Shown here in pieces: positions 32,657 through 43,223 of a stretch of DNA of 64,000 nucleotides. Numbering within the stretch: position 1 is the first letter of the stretch; each line of letters begins with the position of its first letter. The notes under the pieces are model-generated. The model saw only the letters and a list, made by a program, of their open reading frames with translations, was not told the DNA's origin and searched no databases. The translations under genes and the position numbers were made by a program. This stretch comes from Neoarius graeffei (taxonomy: Eukaryota > Chordata > Actinopteri > Siluriformes > Ariidae), in NCBI RefSeq assembly GCF_027579695.1, contig NC_083569.1, positions 68,966,649 to 69,030,648 of the forward strand, read 5' to 3'.

Positions 32657-33240
32657 AAGTCTGTGTCCAAAATGGCTCCCTACTCACTATACAGGGCACT
32701 ATATAGTGGGGACGCCAGTTTGTAATACTATCTGAAACCTTAGTGAGGATTATTTACACCCTATATAGTGCACTCAAAGTATCCCACAATGCATCACAAA
32801 AAATAGTGTACAACCGATGGTCACTAACCAAAGCAATATATCCCATCATGCATTGTGGCTGCGCTGAAAGAAATCAAATTAAAAGTCTCAAATTTGATTT
32901 AATAAAAGGCAGCAGCAAAGAAGAAAGTATTCAGCCTTGATTTAAAAAACCCCTGAAAGATGCAGGTACTTTGTCTTGATTAATGTGAGAAATACGCTCA
33001 GTATAATATGGATTTATCACAAAAATTCATGCATGTATTTATTATTTTGAAAACCCACCAGCCGACTGATCTGCCACGTTTTAACTGTGCGACAGTAATG
33101 ACGTAAATACCAGCACAACGGACTAGTGTCCGAAAGCATGTTTTTTTCTCATTTTACCAATGAGCTCACTAAACAGTCCTCTGTATAGTAATTCCCTATA
33201 TAGGGAGTAGTGAAGGAGTGAGCGATTTCAGAGACAGGGT
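32657..33240. mobile_element. MITE family F, copy 1
   Basis: The left end (gtctgtgtccaaaatggctc) and the complement of the right end (cctgtctctgaaatcgctca) are related inverted repeats. Near both ends are palindromic words around ctatatag. Part of it is shared with 53637-53890: cactatatagtggggac, gaaaccttagtgaggattat, and acagtaatgacgtaaatacc. No transposase. Confidence 0.65.
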
Positions 33241-33309
33241 AAGATTGCTTTGTGATCCCGGGCCCGGATGAACAGCATCAAAACATTTATAAATGAGTGA
33301 TGAGTTAAA

Positions 33310-33654
33310 GGTGGCACGGTGGTGTAGTGGTTAGCGCTGTCGCCTCACAGCAAGAAGGTCCGGGTTCGAGTCCCATGGCCGGCGAGGAGTTTGCATGTTC
33401 CCCCCGTGTCCGTGTGGGTTTCCTCCGGGTGCTCCGGTTTCCCCCAAAGACATGCAGGTTAGGTTAACTGGTGACTCTAAATTGACGGTAGGTGTGAATG
33501 GTTGTCTGTGTCTATGTGTCAGCCCTGTGATGACCTGGTGACTTGTCCAGGGTGTACCCCGCCTTTCGCCTGTAGTCAGCTGGGATAGGCTCCAGCTTGC
33601 CTGCGACCCTGTGGAACAGGATAAAGCGGCTACAGATAATGAATGAGAATGATT
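33310..33654 (+). repeat. V-SINE-type SINE, copy 12
   Basis: Head, core and tail are present, with a short deletion in the centre (ggcgaggagtttgcatg). The 7-bp duplication agttaaa is at 33303-33309 and 33655-33661. Confidence 0.85.
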
Positions 33655-34059
33655 AGTTAAATAAAACTTGCTATCAGAAAACCTTACCAAAAAAAAAAAA
33701 ATTGGAAACCCACTGATCTGTCGTGCCATGTTCAGTATTAATGCATTTTCTTCAATAAATGCTGCTAGTGAGGTACACTGGACGTTATACATACCCAAAA
33801 GAGAACCCTTCATGGTTTGGGAGGTTTATTGGTCCGACAGGCTCATTCGGCTGCTGAGTGCTTCGGTACGTTGAGAGGCAAAGGCTGAAGAATGCTTCTT
33901 TGTTTCACAAGCTTTGGAATATCGCTAGTTTCAGACGATGAACAGTATTGATTGTTATAATATTCTATAACCGAAGGCCGTTCCACAGACCATGGAAATA
34001 TTGCTGGGTCACAGCTTAAGTCCGTCTTTGCCCCACTAGGGAAATGTAAGCTACAAACA

Positions 34060-34219
34060 CTTGTTCATTTCGAAGGTTTTTGTTGCGGATTAAACTTCTC
34101 CATTTCTTTCTTCTCTTCTTCTCGACTGGCAGCTGATAAAAGCTCAAATTAGGTGTTCTCTTTGTTGTGGAGACACAGTAAGGCACACAGCGATTCACTT
34201 TTGGCACGGTTAAAGCCAC
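34060..34219 (-). pseudogene. THAP-domain fragment, transposon-derived
   Basis: The ATG-led frame at 34219 reads VNRCVPYC, then KRTPNLSFYQLPVEKKRRKK, then WRSLIRNKNL. This is the N-terminal half of a THAP zinc finger. The first two Cys are spaced C-x3-C, followed by the basic W-x-x-x-I-R element. The third Cys and the His (CSEHF in intact domains) are not found downstream, so the finger cannot fold. THAP domains are DNA-binding parts of P-element, Kolobok and ISL2EU-like transposases as well as host proteins. With no other exons and the dense TE context, a transposon origin is more likely. Confidence 0.55.
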
Positions 34220-34339
34220 TTAGACACAACAACGCAGTGTTTAACAAAGTAAACAATATGGCGGAGCTGACCCCGGGTATCGCCCATAATGCATTGCAGG
34301 AAACAAGCCTTGACATAATTATGGGTTAGGGTCATTACC

Positions 34340-35020
34340 AGTTAAACTGTTTACCTGTAAAATGTTCCAAACAGTTGTTTTTTGAGCATTCCACAACTTT
34401 CCCAGTCTCCTGTTGCCCCGTCCCTACTTTTTTGTAATGTGTAGCAGGCATCAGATTCCGAATGAGCGTATATTTCTCATCTCATCTCATTATCTGTAGC
34501 TGCTTTATCCTGTTCTACAGGGTCGCAGGCAAGCTGGAGCCTATCCCAGCTGACTACGGGCGAAAGGCGGGGTACACCCTGGACAAGTCGCCAGGTCATC
34601 ACAGGGCTGACACATAGACACAGACAACCATTCACACTCACATTCACACCTACGGTCAATTTAGAGTCACCAGTTAACCTAACCTGCATGTCTTTGGACT
34701 GTGGGGGAAACCGGAGCACCCGGAGGAAACCCACGCGGACACGGGGAGAACATGCAAACTCCACACAGAAAGGCCCTCGCCGTCCACGGGGCTCGAACCC
34801 GGACCTTCTTGCTGTGAGGCGACAGTGCTAACCACTACACCACCGTGCTGCCCCGAGTGTATATTTATGTTAAAAAAAAAATAAAGTTGATCAGTTTGAA
34901 CATTAAATGTCTTAGACAATATAAATATTGTATTCAGTTGAATATAGGCTGAGAAGAATTTGCAAATCATTCTGTTATTTCTGGTTTACACAGCGTCCCA
35001 GCATTTTTGGAAATGGGTCG
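34340..35020. mobile_element. Decayed Tc1/mariner fragment with SINE inside
   Basis: Sequence such as tgttgccccgtccctacttt before the SINE and gtcccagcatttttggaaat after it forms the end of a mariner-like element. The terminal tttttggaaatgggtcg corresponds to the tttttggaatcggggttg end of element B (21883-23480). No coding part survives. Confidence 0.55.
34476..34858 (-). repeat. V-SINE-type SINE, copy 13
   Basis: A full-length reverse copy with the 8-bp duplication gtatattt at 34468-34475 and 34859-34866, inserted into the decayed mariner. Confidence 0.9.
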
Positions 35021-35909
35021 TAAAATGAACTCTCATTTCCCTCTGATCAAGACTCATATTCACCATGTCCTGAGGATAATCTTCGCTTCATTTAAGCCAC
35101 TCATTTCCTCTGGTTTTCCCAGTCCAGAAAGTGCACTTATTCAAATTAGAAAGGAAATTGCATTAGATGTAAAACAGGAAAAGAAAATATCCGAGGGAAA
35201 ACCAGTTATGCAATTCCCAGATATATTCTTAAAAGGTAGGTTCATGTTTCGAGTTAACATGAAATACACAGCGGATCAAGACAAAGAGAGATGACGGTAA
35301 GAACAAACGTATGGTTATGTCTAAAAACCAAACAGTAATGTACTAAATGTGTTATCGGTGATCAATATTTTGAAGAATATGTATAATCTCTCTGCGTCTG
35401 TGGTTTCTTTTGGGTTTTCTCAGTTTCCTCTCGGCTCTCAAAAACATGACAGTAGGTGGAGTGGCTACCCTTCATTGCCCATAAGTGTTACCGTCTGTGT
35501 GCATTCTCGAACCAACCAGTGGAAATCTTCTACATTTTGTGTAAAATAAGTATTTGTTTCAGAGAAACTCACTGGATGATCTTGTCATTTTTGCAGAGTT
35601 TGTGCGCATAGTACAGGTCATTATAGTTGTCTAATGTATAACTGTAAGTACTGTTGTTTGGTCAACATGTTACATCCAAAGGTTTCACATGGTTTAGGAA
35701 TCAATAGTCACCTTGGTAAAAGTTCTGATAATGTAAGCAATCCATGTTTGCACTGAATCGATTTGCATCATTATACTGTCGGTTATGTGAGCGTATGGAA
35801 GTGAAAAAAGCCACGAGTGTGAAGCCCGTAAGCTTTACTTGTAGTAAATGAAGGCCAACTACAAAAGTCAAGATGATAATAATAATAATAACAACAGTTT
35901 ATTAGCATG
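35021..35909. other. unassigned
   Basis: No gene can be supported. A 95-codon ORF (35007-35294) starts in the mariner tail and shows no recognisable domain. Confidence 0.3.
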
Positions 35910-36275
35910 GGCGGCACGGTGGTGTAGTGGTTAGCACTGTCGCCTCACAGCAAGAAGGTCCGGGTTCGAGCCCCGTGGCTGGCGAGGGCCTTTCTGTGCG
36001 GAGTTTGCATGTTCTCCCCGTGTCCGCGTGGGTTTCCTCCGGGTGCTCCGGTTTCCCCCACAGTCCAAAGACATGCAGGTTAGGTTAACTGGTGACTCTA
36101 AATTGACCGTAGGTGTGAATGTGAGTGTGAATGGTTGTCTGTGTCTATGTGTCAGCCCTGTGATGACCTGGCGACTTGTCCAGGGTGTACCCCGCCTTTC
36201 GCCCGTAGTCAGCTGGGATAGGCTCCAGCTTGCCTGCGACCCTGTACAGGATAAGCGGCTACGGATAATGGATGG
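35910..36275 (+). repeat. V-SINE-type SINE, copy 14
   Basis: A full-length forward copy with head at 35910, conserved core, and tail ending in ggatggatg instead of gagat. That tail places it in a different subgroup from copy 1. Confidence 0.85.
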
Positions 36276-36276
36276 A

Positions 36277-37662
36277 TGTTTTTGAGTAGAGTTTTTATTT
36301 TGTCCTTGGTTGGTTCAGCATTTTGTTTTTCTCTACTCATGGTATATGAGCTGATAGCCTAGTAGTAAAGTAGCCAATCAGAACGTGCGATTGCTCATAT
36401 GCAGTGAATGTGGATAGAATAAGCCGTCACCTGTCTCTGTTGAAACTAAGAATCTCTAACGTGAATATACAAAATGAATCACACACATGGACATAATAAG
36501 AACTGCTCGAGATGCAGTCAGGTGTCTGTGATGTCAGATTTAGACCTTTTCTATAATTAAATCTTGCCACAAATTTGATCGAAACAACTTGGTGCTTTTA
36601 TACTCAAATACATAAACATCTTGAGTTCATGTCTTCTGTGAACATTTCACTAGATTCCTTTTTCTCTCGTCAGTTGTTCTAGTCAGTTTTCACTGCAGCA
36701 GACTTGGCCAGTTTCTTTAAGTGCCAATGAAATTACTCAAGAGCCGTAATTAGACTTCATGTGTTGGTGTATTTCTTTTTGAAACAGTAAGTCAGAGACG
36801 GAGCGGGTCAAAGGGCTTGACTGATCTCCGCAACAGCCAGTCATGTCTGAGATACACAGTGCCTCCCACCAACCTCAACACTGGCTGCTAAATAAAGGAG
36901 AGCTTAAACAGAACTTGCTTTCAAAAGTGTGCGATTTCTCACTGCCAATTTGACTTTGACTTTGTTCTGTTTGGTTTCATAGAGTAGATTTCCAACAGTC
37001 GTGCTTTGGACTGGTATTGGACTGTGGACCTTTTGTAATTGCGCACAGCAGCTTTTCCCTTCTCTATCACAGTAAGTTTCAGTGCAGCCGGGTTGGTGGT
37101 GTCGAGGGGGCGAGGTTGTATGTTTGAAATGAGATCAAGGTTTCTGTGGGGTGAGTGAGTGCAGGCGTACATGCATATGAACTCCAAAAAACCAAACAAA
37201 CCAAAAAAAAAACCTCACAGGAGAGTTTAGAGTGGGAATAACATGCAGGAAACGGCATGACTAAAACGACACGAATCACCCATGTTTGTTGCTAAGCAGC
37301 TGCTACTGTAATCACAGTTTATGAAGCCAAGAGAAATGTGTATGTGTTTGAAGTCCAGTGGACGAGTACAAACGTGTGTCATCAAAAATTTTTGCTGTAA
37401 GTGATAAATTATAAATGAGAATGTCAACATACTGCCCCAAGAAACTCATACAAGAGCCTTAAAACAACAACTTAGATTTTATAAGTCCGATAAAATCCAT
37501 TGAATTTCTCACCAGTTAACACTTTATATTCATTTATTCACATCTCTTTTGGAAATGATCCTTTTTTTAGCTTGATATTCTCCCTCAGCATATCCATTTA
37601 GCTTGATTCCTACTTCATATCTTCTTTCATGTTACTCACCCTCACCAACTTTGGGTGGAAAG
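36277..37662. other. unassigned
   Basis: About 1.4 kb without supported features. ORFs up to 86 codons show no recognisable motif. Confidence 0.3.
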
Positions 37663-37667
37663 CACAG

Positions 37668-38837
37668 CAGGCCTAGACATTAAGCATTTACCACTGGTGG
37701 CCCATTGGGCCAGTGGAATTGAAAAGTTACTGGCCCAAATGGAAAATGCGGTGGCCCGAATGCACGCGGTACCCGAACCACGGGTGCCACAGGCAGCCGC
37801 GGCAAGCACCACAGGTGCTTGCACAAAGAGGGGGGTCCTGGGGCCCTCCCCCAGAAAATTTTGATTTTTCAATTCATATTCATGCATTCTGGTGCATTTT
37901 AAGCCTTAAAATTTAAGGTGAAATTAATGAAAAGATAGCCTAGCAACTGGGGGTGTACTGGGTTTAGCATGGTCTGGTTGTACCAGAGAGGTTCAGAATG
38001 GTTCTTTTTGTTGTAATGAACTAATGTAGACCTAGTTTGGCTATTTTGATAGATTTCATCATCTTTGGATAATTGAATAATATATGGGATCAGATCTAAT
38101 TTACCACATTATTTTATCTGTTCTTCTATTTCAGTCATAACAACCAACATTTATACTTCATTCTTTAATCACTAAAAGTTGATACACGTGTAGCCATATT
38201 TCTTGGCAGTGTATCCTGAAATTTTGATATTAATACGGTATACAAAGTCTGAACGATTTTACACCATCTGAAGCTAAAGCGCGTGTGGTGCAATGCTGTT
38301 TTACGATTTGGCGAGTTGTAAACCGAGCGTGACGTCGCACGCTCTGATTGGCTGCTGAGTTCAAAATGAAGCCGTTCGTTAACACCCGATAGTTAATTTA
38401 TGCACGATCGTATTTAAACTGTTTACCTGGCCTTTGGCCAGGTTGGGGAGCATGGAGTTTGAACATATTTCTATTTGAATTTCACCGTTCTGATGGTCTC
38501 CTTGCCGCAACCGTCTTCGTCTACAAGATGCGATTTTCCTGCCAAAATGACGCTTCCGAACAGCGCCGAACATCTCCGAAGATGCACGAAGAGGGCACAC
38601 TCCTGCCGCGGAGCGTGACGAAAACAAAGATGGCGGAACTCATATCGAAAAGATGCATTTTACGAACAATTTCTTCACAATTCTGGGTAAAATATGAGTA
38701 ATAAAATTTGTTAATTTGTATCAAAAACGTACTGGCCCGCCCGGGCCACTGTTTGGCCAAATTTAGTGGCCCGAACTGGCCCAAAAGACGTAAAAAACAC
38801 CGCCGGGCCATCAGGCAAGTGCTAATGTCGAGCCCTG
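37668..38837. mobile_element. hAT-like non-autonomous element
   Basis: The left end caggcctagacattaagc and the complement of the right end (cagggctcgacattagcact) are inverted repeats. Both are followed by GGCCC-rich stretches, and cacag flanks both sides (37663-37667 and 38838-38842). The CAGG start suggests hAT, but an 8-bp duplication is not evident. Open frames inside show no hAT transposase. Confidence 0.6.
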
Positions 38838-39064
38838 CACAGAGTTGATGATATCTCTCATCTTCTCTGTATTATTCTTGAACATATCTTCTCACTATTG
38901 TATTTAATAAGGCGTAATGCAGACCTTTCAGTTATCAGTGGCTTGCCAAATTTAGCCTTTAAACAAGAACACTGCTTTACCTATTGTATCTAAACTTAAG
39001 AAATTGTAAATGTCATTGCTTTAATCAACTATCGCAGACAGCAAATGTCCTCTTGGGTAGCTAT

Positions 39065-40173
39065 AGAGGACTTTCACTGACGTCATGGATTTTTGTTTAT
39101 CGTGCTGCGTCTGCCATATCGCCGGGCAAACAAAGAACCATAGCCACAACAGGCAACGAAGAAAATCAAGAGGACTGCAGTCAGTAATATCTCTCTGAAG
39201 TGATAAAAATATTTAGATTATACCCGCAGATCGCATTATATCCAAAAGCTGAATCATGCAGGCATCACAGATCTATATAATTTACCCACAAACATATATT
39301 TATTTATTCTGCCCATTGCACTCTCTTTCTCTGTCTCGTGTGTGTATGTGTGTGTGCCACGTGTGTGCAAGGAGGATTGTAACAAAAATAAAGGCTTCTT
39401 CTTAATTTACCCACAAATGTATTTATTCCACTTGAAAAGCGTTCAGCAAACCAGCTACCGGATTTGGGACACTACAACATCCTGAACTATTTAGTATTTG
39501 GGACTTCTAAATACACCAGAGATGCTAAAGACTTACAAAAATACAGAAGCCTACCAATATTTCGAAGCAAGTTTCATGCCGGAATGTTATGGGAAAATCC
39601 CGATAAGGAAAAATACCTTATTATGAAAAAGGTAAGCTCAAATGTGGACTTCTAATAGTAATAAACAAGCAAGAGCCTCGAGCTCGCATATTTTATGGTG
39701 TTTAGACTCATCTACATTATCAGTACACAACACACATACTGCTTGTTAAGCCAAGCATTAGGTCTAATAAGCTATATCGCGTCCAAAACCCACATTCAGA
39801 TATACATTTGAACGCTGCGCAGAGCTTTCACACTACCCTGATATAAAATGTTCTCAACACACACGGGAATGGTTTTATCATCCAGTCTTCCTGTTTAACT
39901 GCAGCTCGCCATTGTCTTTCTGGGTTCGTCGGGAAGCAGTGAGAATTTAAACCAGGCTTATCTCCATGTCTGTTATTACATCCATAAGCACTACAGGTCT
40001 CTGGCATTGTTCTTTTAGATGAAACTTCTACAAGTTTATCTGTAGATGCACTGAATTGGGCTTACAATCACTCGCATACACTTGTGCCAGTCGCTGGCAA
40101 ACACAAAGCTTGCCCAGCAGTATGGCCACGTAAACAGATCCGCAGTTACAATGACGTCACCTGAAAATCCTCT
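39065..40173 (+). mobile_element. YqaJ-type (ISL2EU-like) DNA transposon, second copy
   Basis: The ends agaggactttcactgacgtc and the complement of the right end (agaggattttcaggtgacgt) are inverted. AT occurs directly outside on both sides (39063-39064 and 40174-40175). A coding fragment at about 39440-39632 is flanked by splice-like signals. The ends resemble those of 3798-5736. Confidence 0.6.
39440..39632 (+). pseudogene. Exon of YqaJ-transposon accessory protein
   Basis: The frame reads LPDLGHYNILNYLVFGTSKY then TRDAKDLQKYRSLPIFRSKF. It follows ccagcta and ends at aaaaag|gtaagc, a good donor at about 39633. The pattern W/LPDL, ILNYLV, S-x-YT, and YRSL is the same block that appears, divergently, in the fragment at 5317-5658 (DLWPSISISYILEYTFFF). 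In related transposon proteins this block precedes a SWIM finger and a YqaJ exonuclease. Neither follows here, so the element is a deletion derivative. Confidence 0.5.
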
Positions 40174-40175
40174 AT

Positions 40176-40762
40176 AGTTGTGTTTTGTCGGGTCAGTTTT
40201 GTTGGCTAAAGCATTTCATAATTGAAGCAGTCAGTCACTCGCCTGAGACTTTTTCAGCTTGACGCGACAAGTCCATAGTGCAAGTGGCCAATAACAGAAC
40301 ATTGCCATTTTAGCCTTCACTCTTTTCTACTCTTCAAGCTGTGCAGTCTTGTTAAGTGCAAGTTCTCAGTGTTCAAATGAAGTGCATTACAGTTACTAAA
40401 GGTGGTTCAAAGCAGTATTTCAACATGTCATATAACTCGCCTCACAAACTTGGGTGAAATAATTCCTGGTGTGCGACAGCAGCTATTGCAGATTTTGTCC
40501 CAAACATCTGTCTCTAGCTTCTGTCTGATGATAACTGTAAATGAAATGCACATTCATATGTTCAGTGCATGTCTGCTGCTTATCCCATATCTGAGAATTC
40601 CATACAGAAACACCAGGTGATTTCCAAAGGAAAAAAAGAAATTGTACAAATTGTTTATTGGTTTAACATATTATATTTCTGCCCATATCACAAGTTGAAG
40701 ATTTAACAAAATTTGCCGACTGGTACATCCTGAAGGCATTCATGAGTAGGAGGAGACAAAGC
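40176..40762. other. unassigned
   Basis: No gene is visible. A 72-codon frame at 40402-40620 lacks recognisable features. Confidence 0.3.
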
Positions 40763-40773
40763 CATACACTGAT

Positions 40774-41116
40774 TTATCCATCATCCGTAGCCGCTTATCC
40801 TGTACAGCCTATCCCAGCTGCCTATGGGCGAAAGGCGGGGTACACCCTGGATAAGTCACCAGATCATCACAGGGCTGACACATAGAGACAAACAACCATT
40901 CACACTCCCATTCACACCTACAGTCAATTTAGAGCCACCAGTTAGCCTAACCTGCATGTCTTTGGACTGTGGGGGAAACCGGAGCACCCGGAGGAAACCC
41001 ATGCAGAGAACATGCAAACTCCACACAGAAAAGCCCCTGTCGGCTACCGGGCTCAAACCCAGAACCTTCTTGCTGTGAGGCGACAGTGCTAACCACTACA
41101 CCAACGTGCTGCCCAC
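40774..41116 (-). repeat. V-SINE-type SINE, copy 15
   Basis: This reverse copy has a perfect 11-bp duplication, catacactgat, at 40763-40773 and 41117-41127. Confidence 0.9.
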
Positions 41117-41127
41117 CATACACTGAT

Positions 41128-41505
41128 GCCAGACTAATATGAATGTTATAACAGGAACAAATTCAAATTCCTATTTGAGGAATGTCTCCAGCCAATATCA
41201 GTAATTGGGGCATAGAAAAAAACTGTAACGGGGTCATTGGTAAGAAAAATATTCAATAGTGGCAGCTGCATGGAAAACCAAGTGGGTGTGTAATTAGACA
41301 GTAACTAAATTGAAATTATATGCACACAGTGCAACTTTATTTTAAATAGAACCATAAATGTGCAAAGGGGATTTTGTGGGCTTATAATTCTGTAGTGTCT
41401 TGTATCAAATGATGAATTCATCATTATTGTCCCCAAAAAGGGGTTAATGTGTTCTTTCAAGGCCCCAGGGCCAAATGCAGCCTGTGAATGGATGTCTCGC
41501 CCTTA
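41128..41505. other. unassigned
   Basis: An AT-rich spacer before the Harbinger-like element; no features. Confidence 0.3.
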
Positions 41506-42025
41506 AGCTGCTTTGACACAGGCACTTGCGCCAGAACAAGTTGCTCCAGCGCAACTGCCCATCTAAACACGATTTGTTCTGGAGCAATTTGACACCAGTG
41601 GGGCGCAACTTGTCCCACTTTACAAGGTAGTGCAGCTTGTTCCGGAAAGTTTTGTTCTGGGTGCAACTTCAAGTCAAGTCAAGCCAAGTCAACTTTATTG
41701 TCAAATATGCTATACATGCTCGACATACAGCACAGATGAAATTTCAGTCCTCTCTGACCCACGGTGCAAACAGGCAATGCAATAAATAAAAATAGAATAA
41801 TTGAAAAAAACAAACAACAATATAAACAGTATAAACACTCTAGATAGGAACTAGACATGGACTAAACACTCAGACAAACAATATAAACAGTATAAATAAA
41901 CAGTATAGACACTAGATAAAACAAGACATAGACTAAACACTCAGACAGTATAAACAGTGTAAACACTAGATAAGAACTACACACAGACTAAACAGACAAT
42001 ATAAACAGTATAAACACTCTAGATA

Positions 42026-42543
42026 CAGGGGCGTCACTAGACCCAAGACCATACTGGGGCACAAAAGGGGCACAGGAAATGTATGCGAAGCGCGCGAGCT
42101 AAAAATTTTGCACTATATTTATATTTATATTTATATTTTTTATATAATATATATTACATTTTATGTAATATATATTATATTTTATGTAATATATATTTAT
42201 ATATTGATATTTATATTTAGAAACGGCCTGCTTAAAACTAGTCACTAGAGCTGTAAAACTCAAAATGATTACGAGGACACTGAATCCAGGTCAATCATTT
42301 AATAATAACAGTATGAATATTTGTGATAATAGCAATGTAATACTTATACTGTTGGTAATATTGTAAAAGAACATATTAACATACAATACAACACCGCCGA
42401 GTTTTTAAACTCAACCAAGAGTACTTAATGGCCAACAGTATTCACACTTGATACCTTTTAAATCACCAAACATATCTTTGTAAGCACACGCATTTTCAGC
42501 ATTGAACATCTCTAAACACAATCCAAAAGCCTCTAAAAGCACC

Positions 42544-42599
<56 letters not shown>

Positions 42600-42985
42600 A
42601 AAAATGACAGTGGAATTACTGTCTACTAACCTGTAAACAGTTGAAAAACACGGAGAGATGGTTTCCCCTGCTCTGAATTTCATTGCATCTGAGGGCTGCT
42701 GGAGTCTGCGGTCCCCATAGCAACCAAGATGTTACTCATGTCACGCGCACACTTTTTTCACATTGCTTAGTGTGCGCGAGGCCAGCCAAAACTACCAATG
42801 TAAAAGCATTGTAGATGGTCTTCTTCGCGCATCGGTTAGCCTACCCCACGTTATGAATTAATTAAATTGCAGCTATTCCCAAGTTTAAAATTCAGAGCGT
42901 TTCGTCACTGGATTTTTTTTACTGGGGCACTACAGATCTATACTGGGGCACGTGCCCCAGTAAAATACCCCTGGCGACGCCGATA
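42026..42985. mobile_element. hAT-like MITE in the LINE 3' UTR
   Basis: A perfect 8-bp duplication tctagata (42018-42025 and 42986-42993) flanks it, the length typical of hAT. Both ends share ggggcgtc and an inner actggggcac motif in inverted order. A (TG)n run (42546-42596) and AT-rich filler make up much of the interior. No transposase. Confidence 0.75.
42546..42596. repeat. (TG)n microsatellite
   Basis: A pure TG run inside the hAT-like MITE. Confidence 0.95.
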
Positions 42986-43032
42986 TCTAGATATACACTA
43001 GACGTAGACTAAACACTCATATACACACACAG

Positions 43033-43065
<33 letters not shown>

Positions 43066-43223
43066 AATTGATTCAAATAACCAAACAGTCAAGGGCACTT
43101 GACGTATAGCAGGTAAACACGAAACATGAAATAAGCAGTATAAACAAACTAGCAGCTGTTAAGATGAGGTAGTGCGGAATAGTGCAAATGAGCGAGGTAA
43201 AGTGAGATGTGCGGTCCCTGAGT

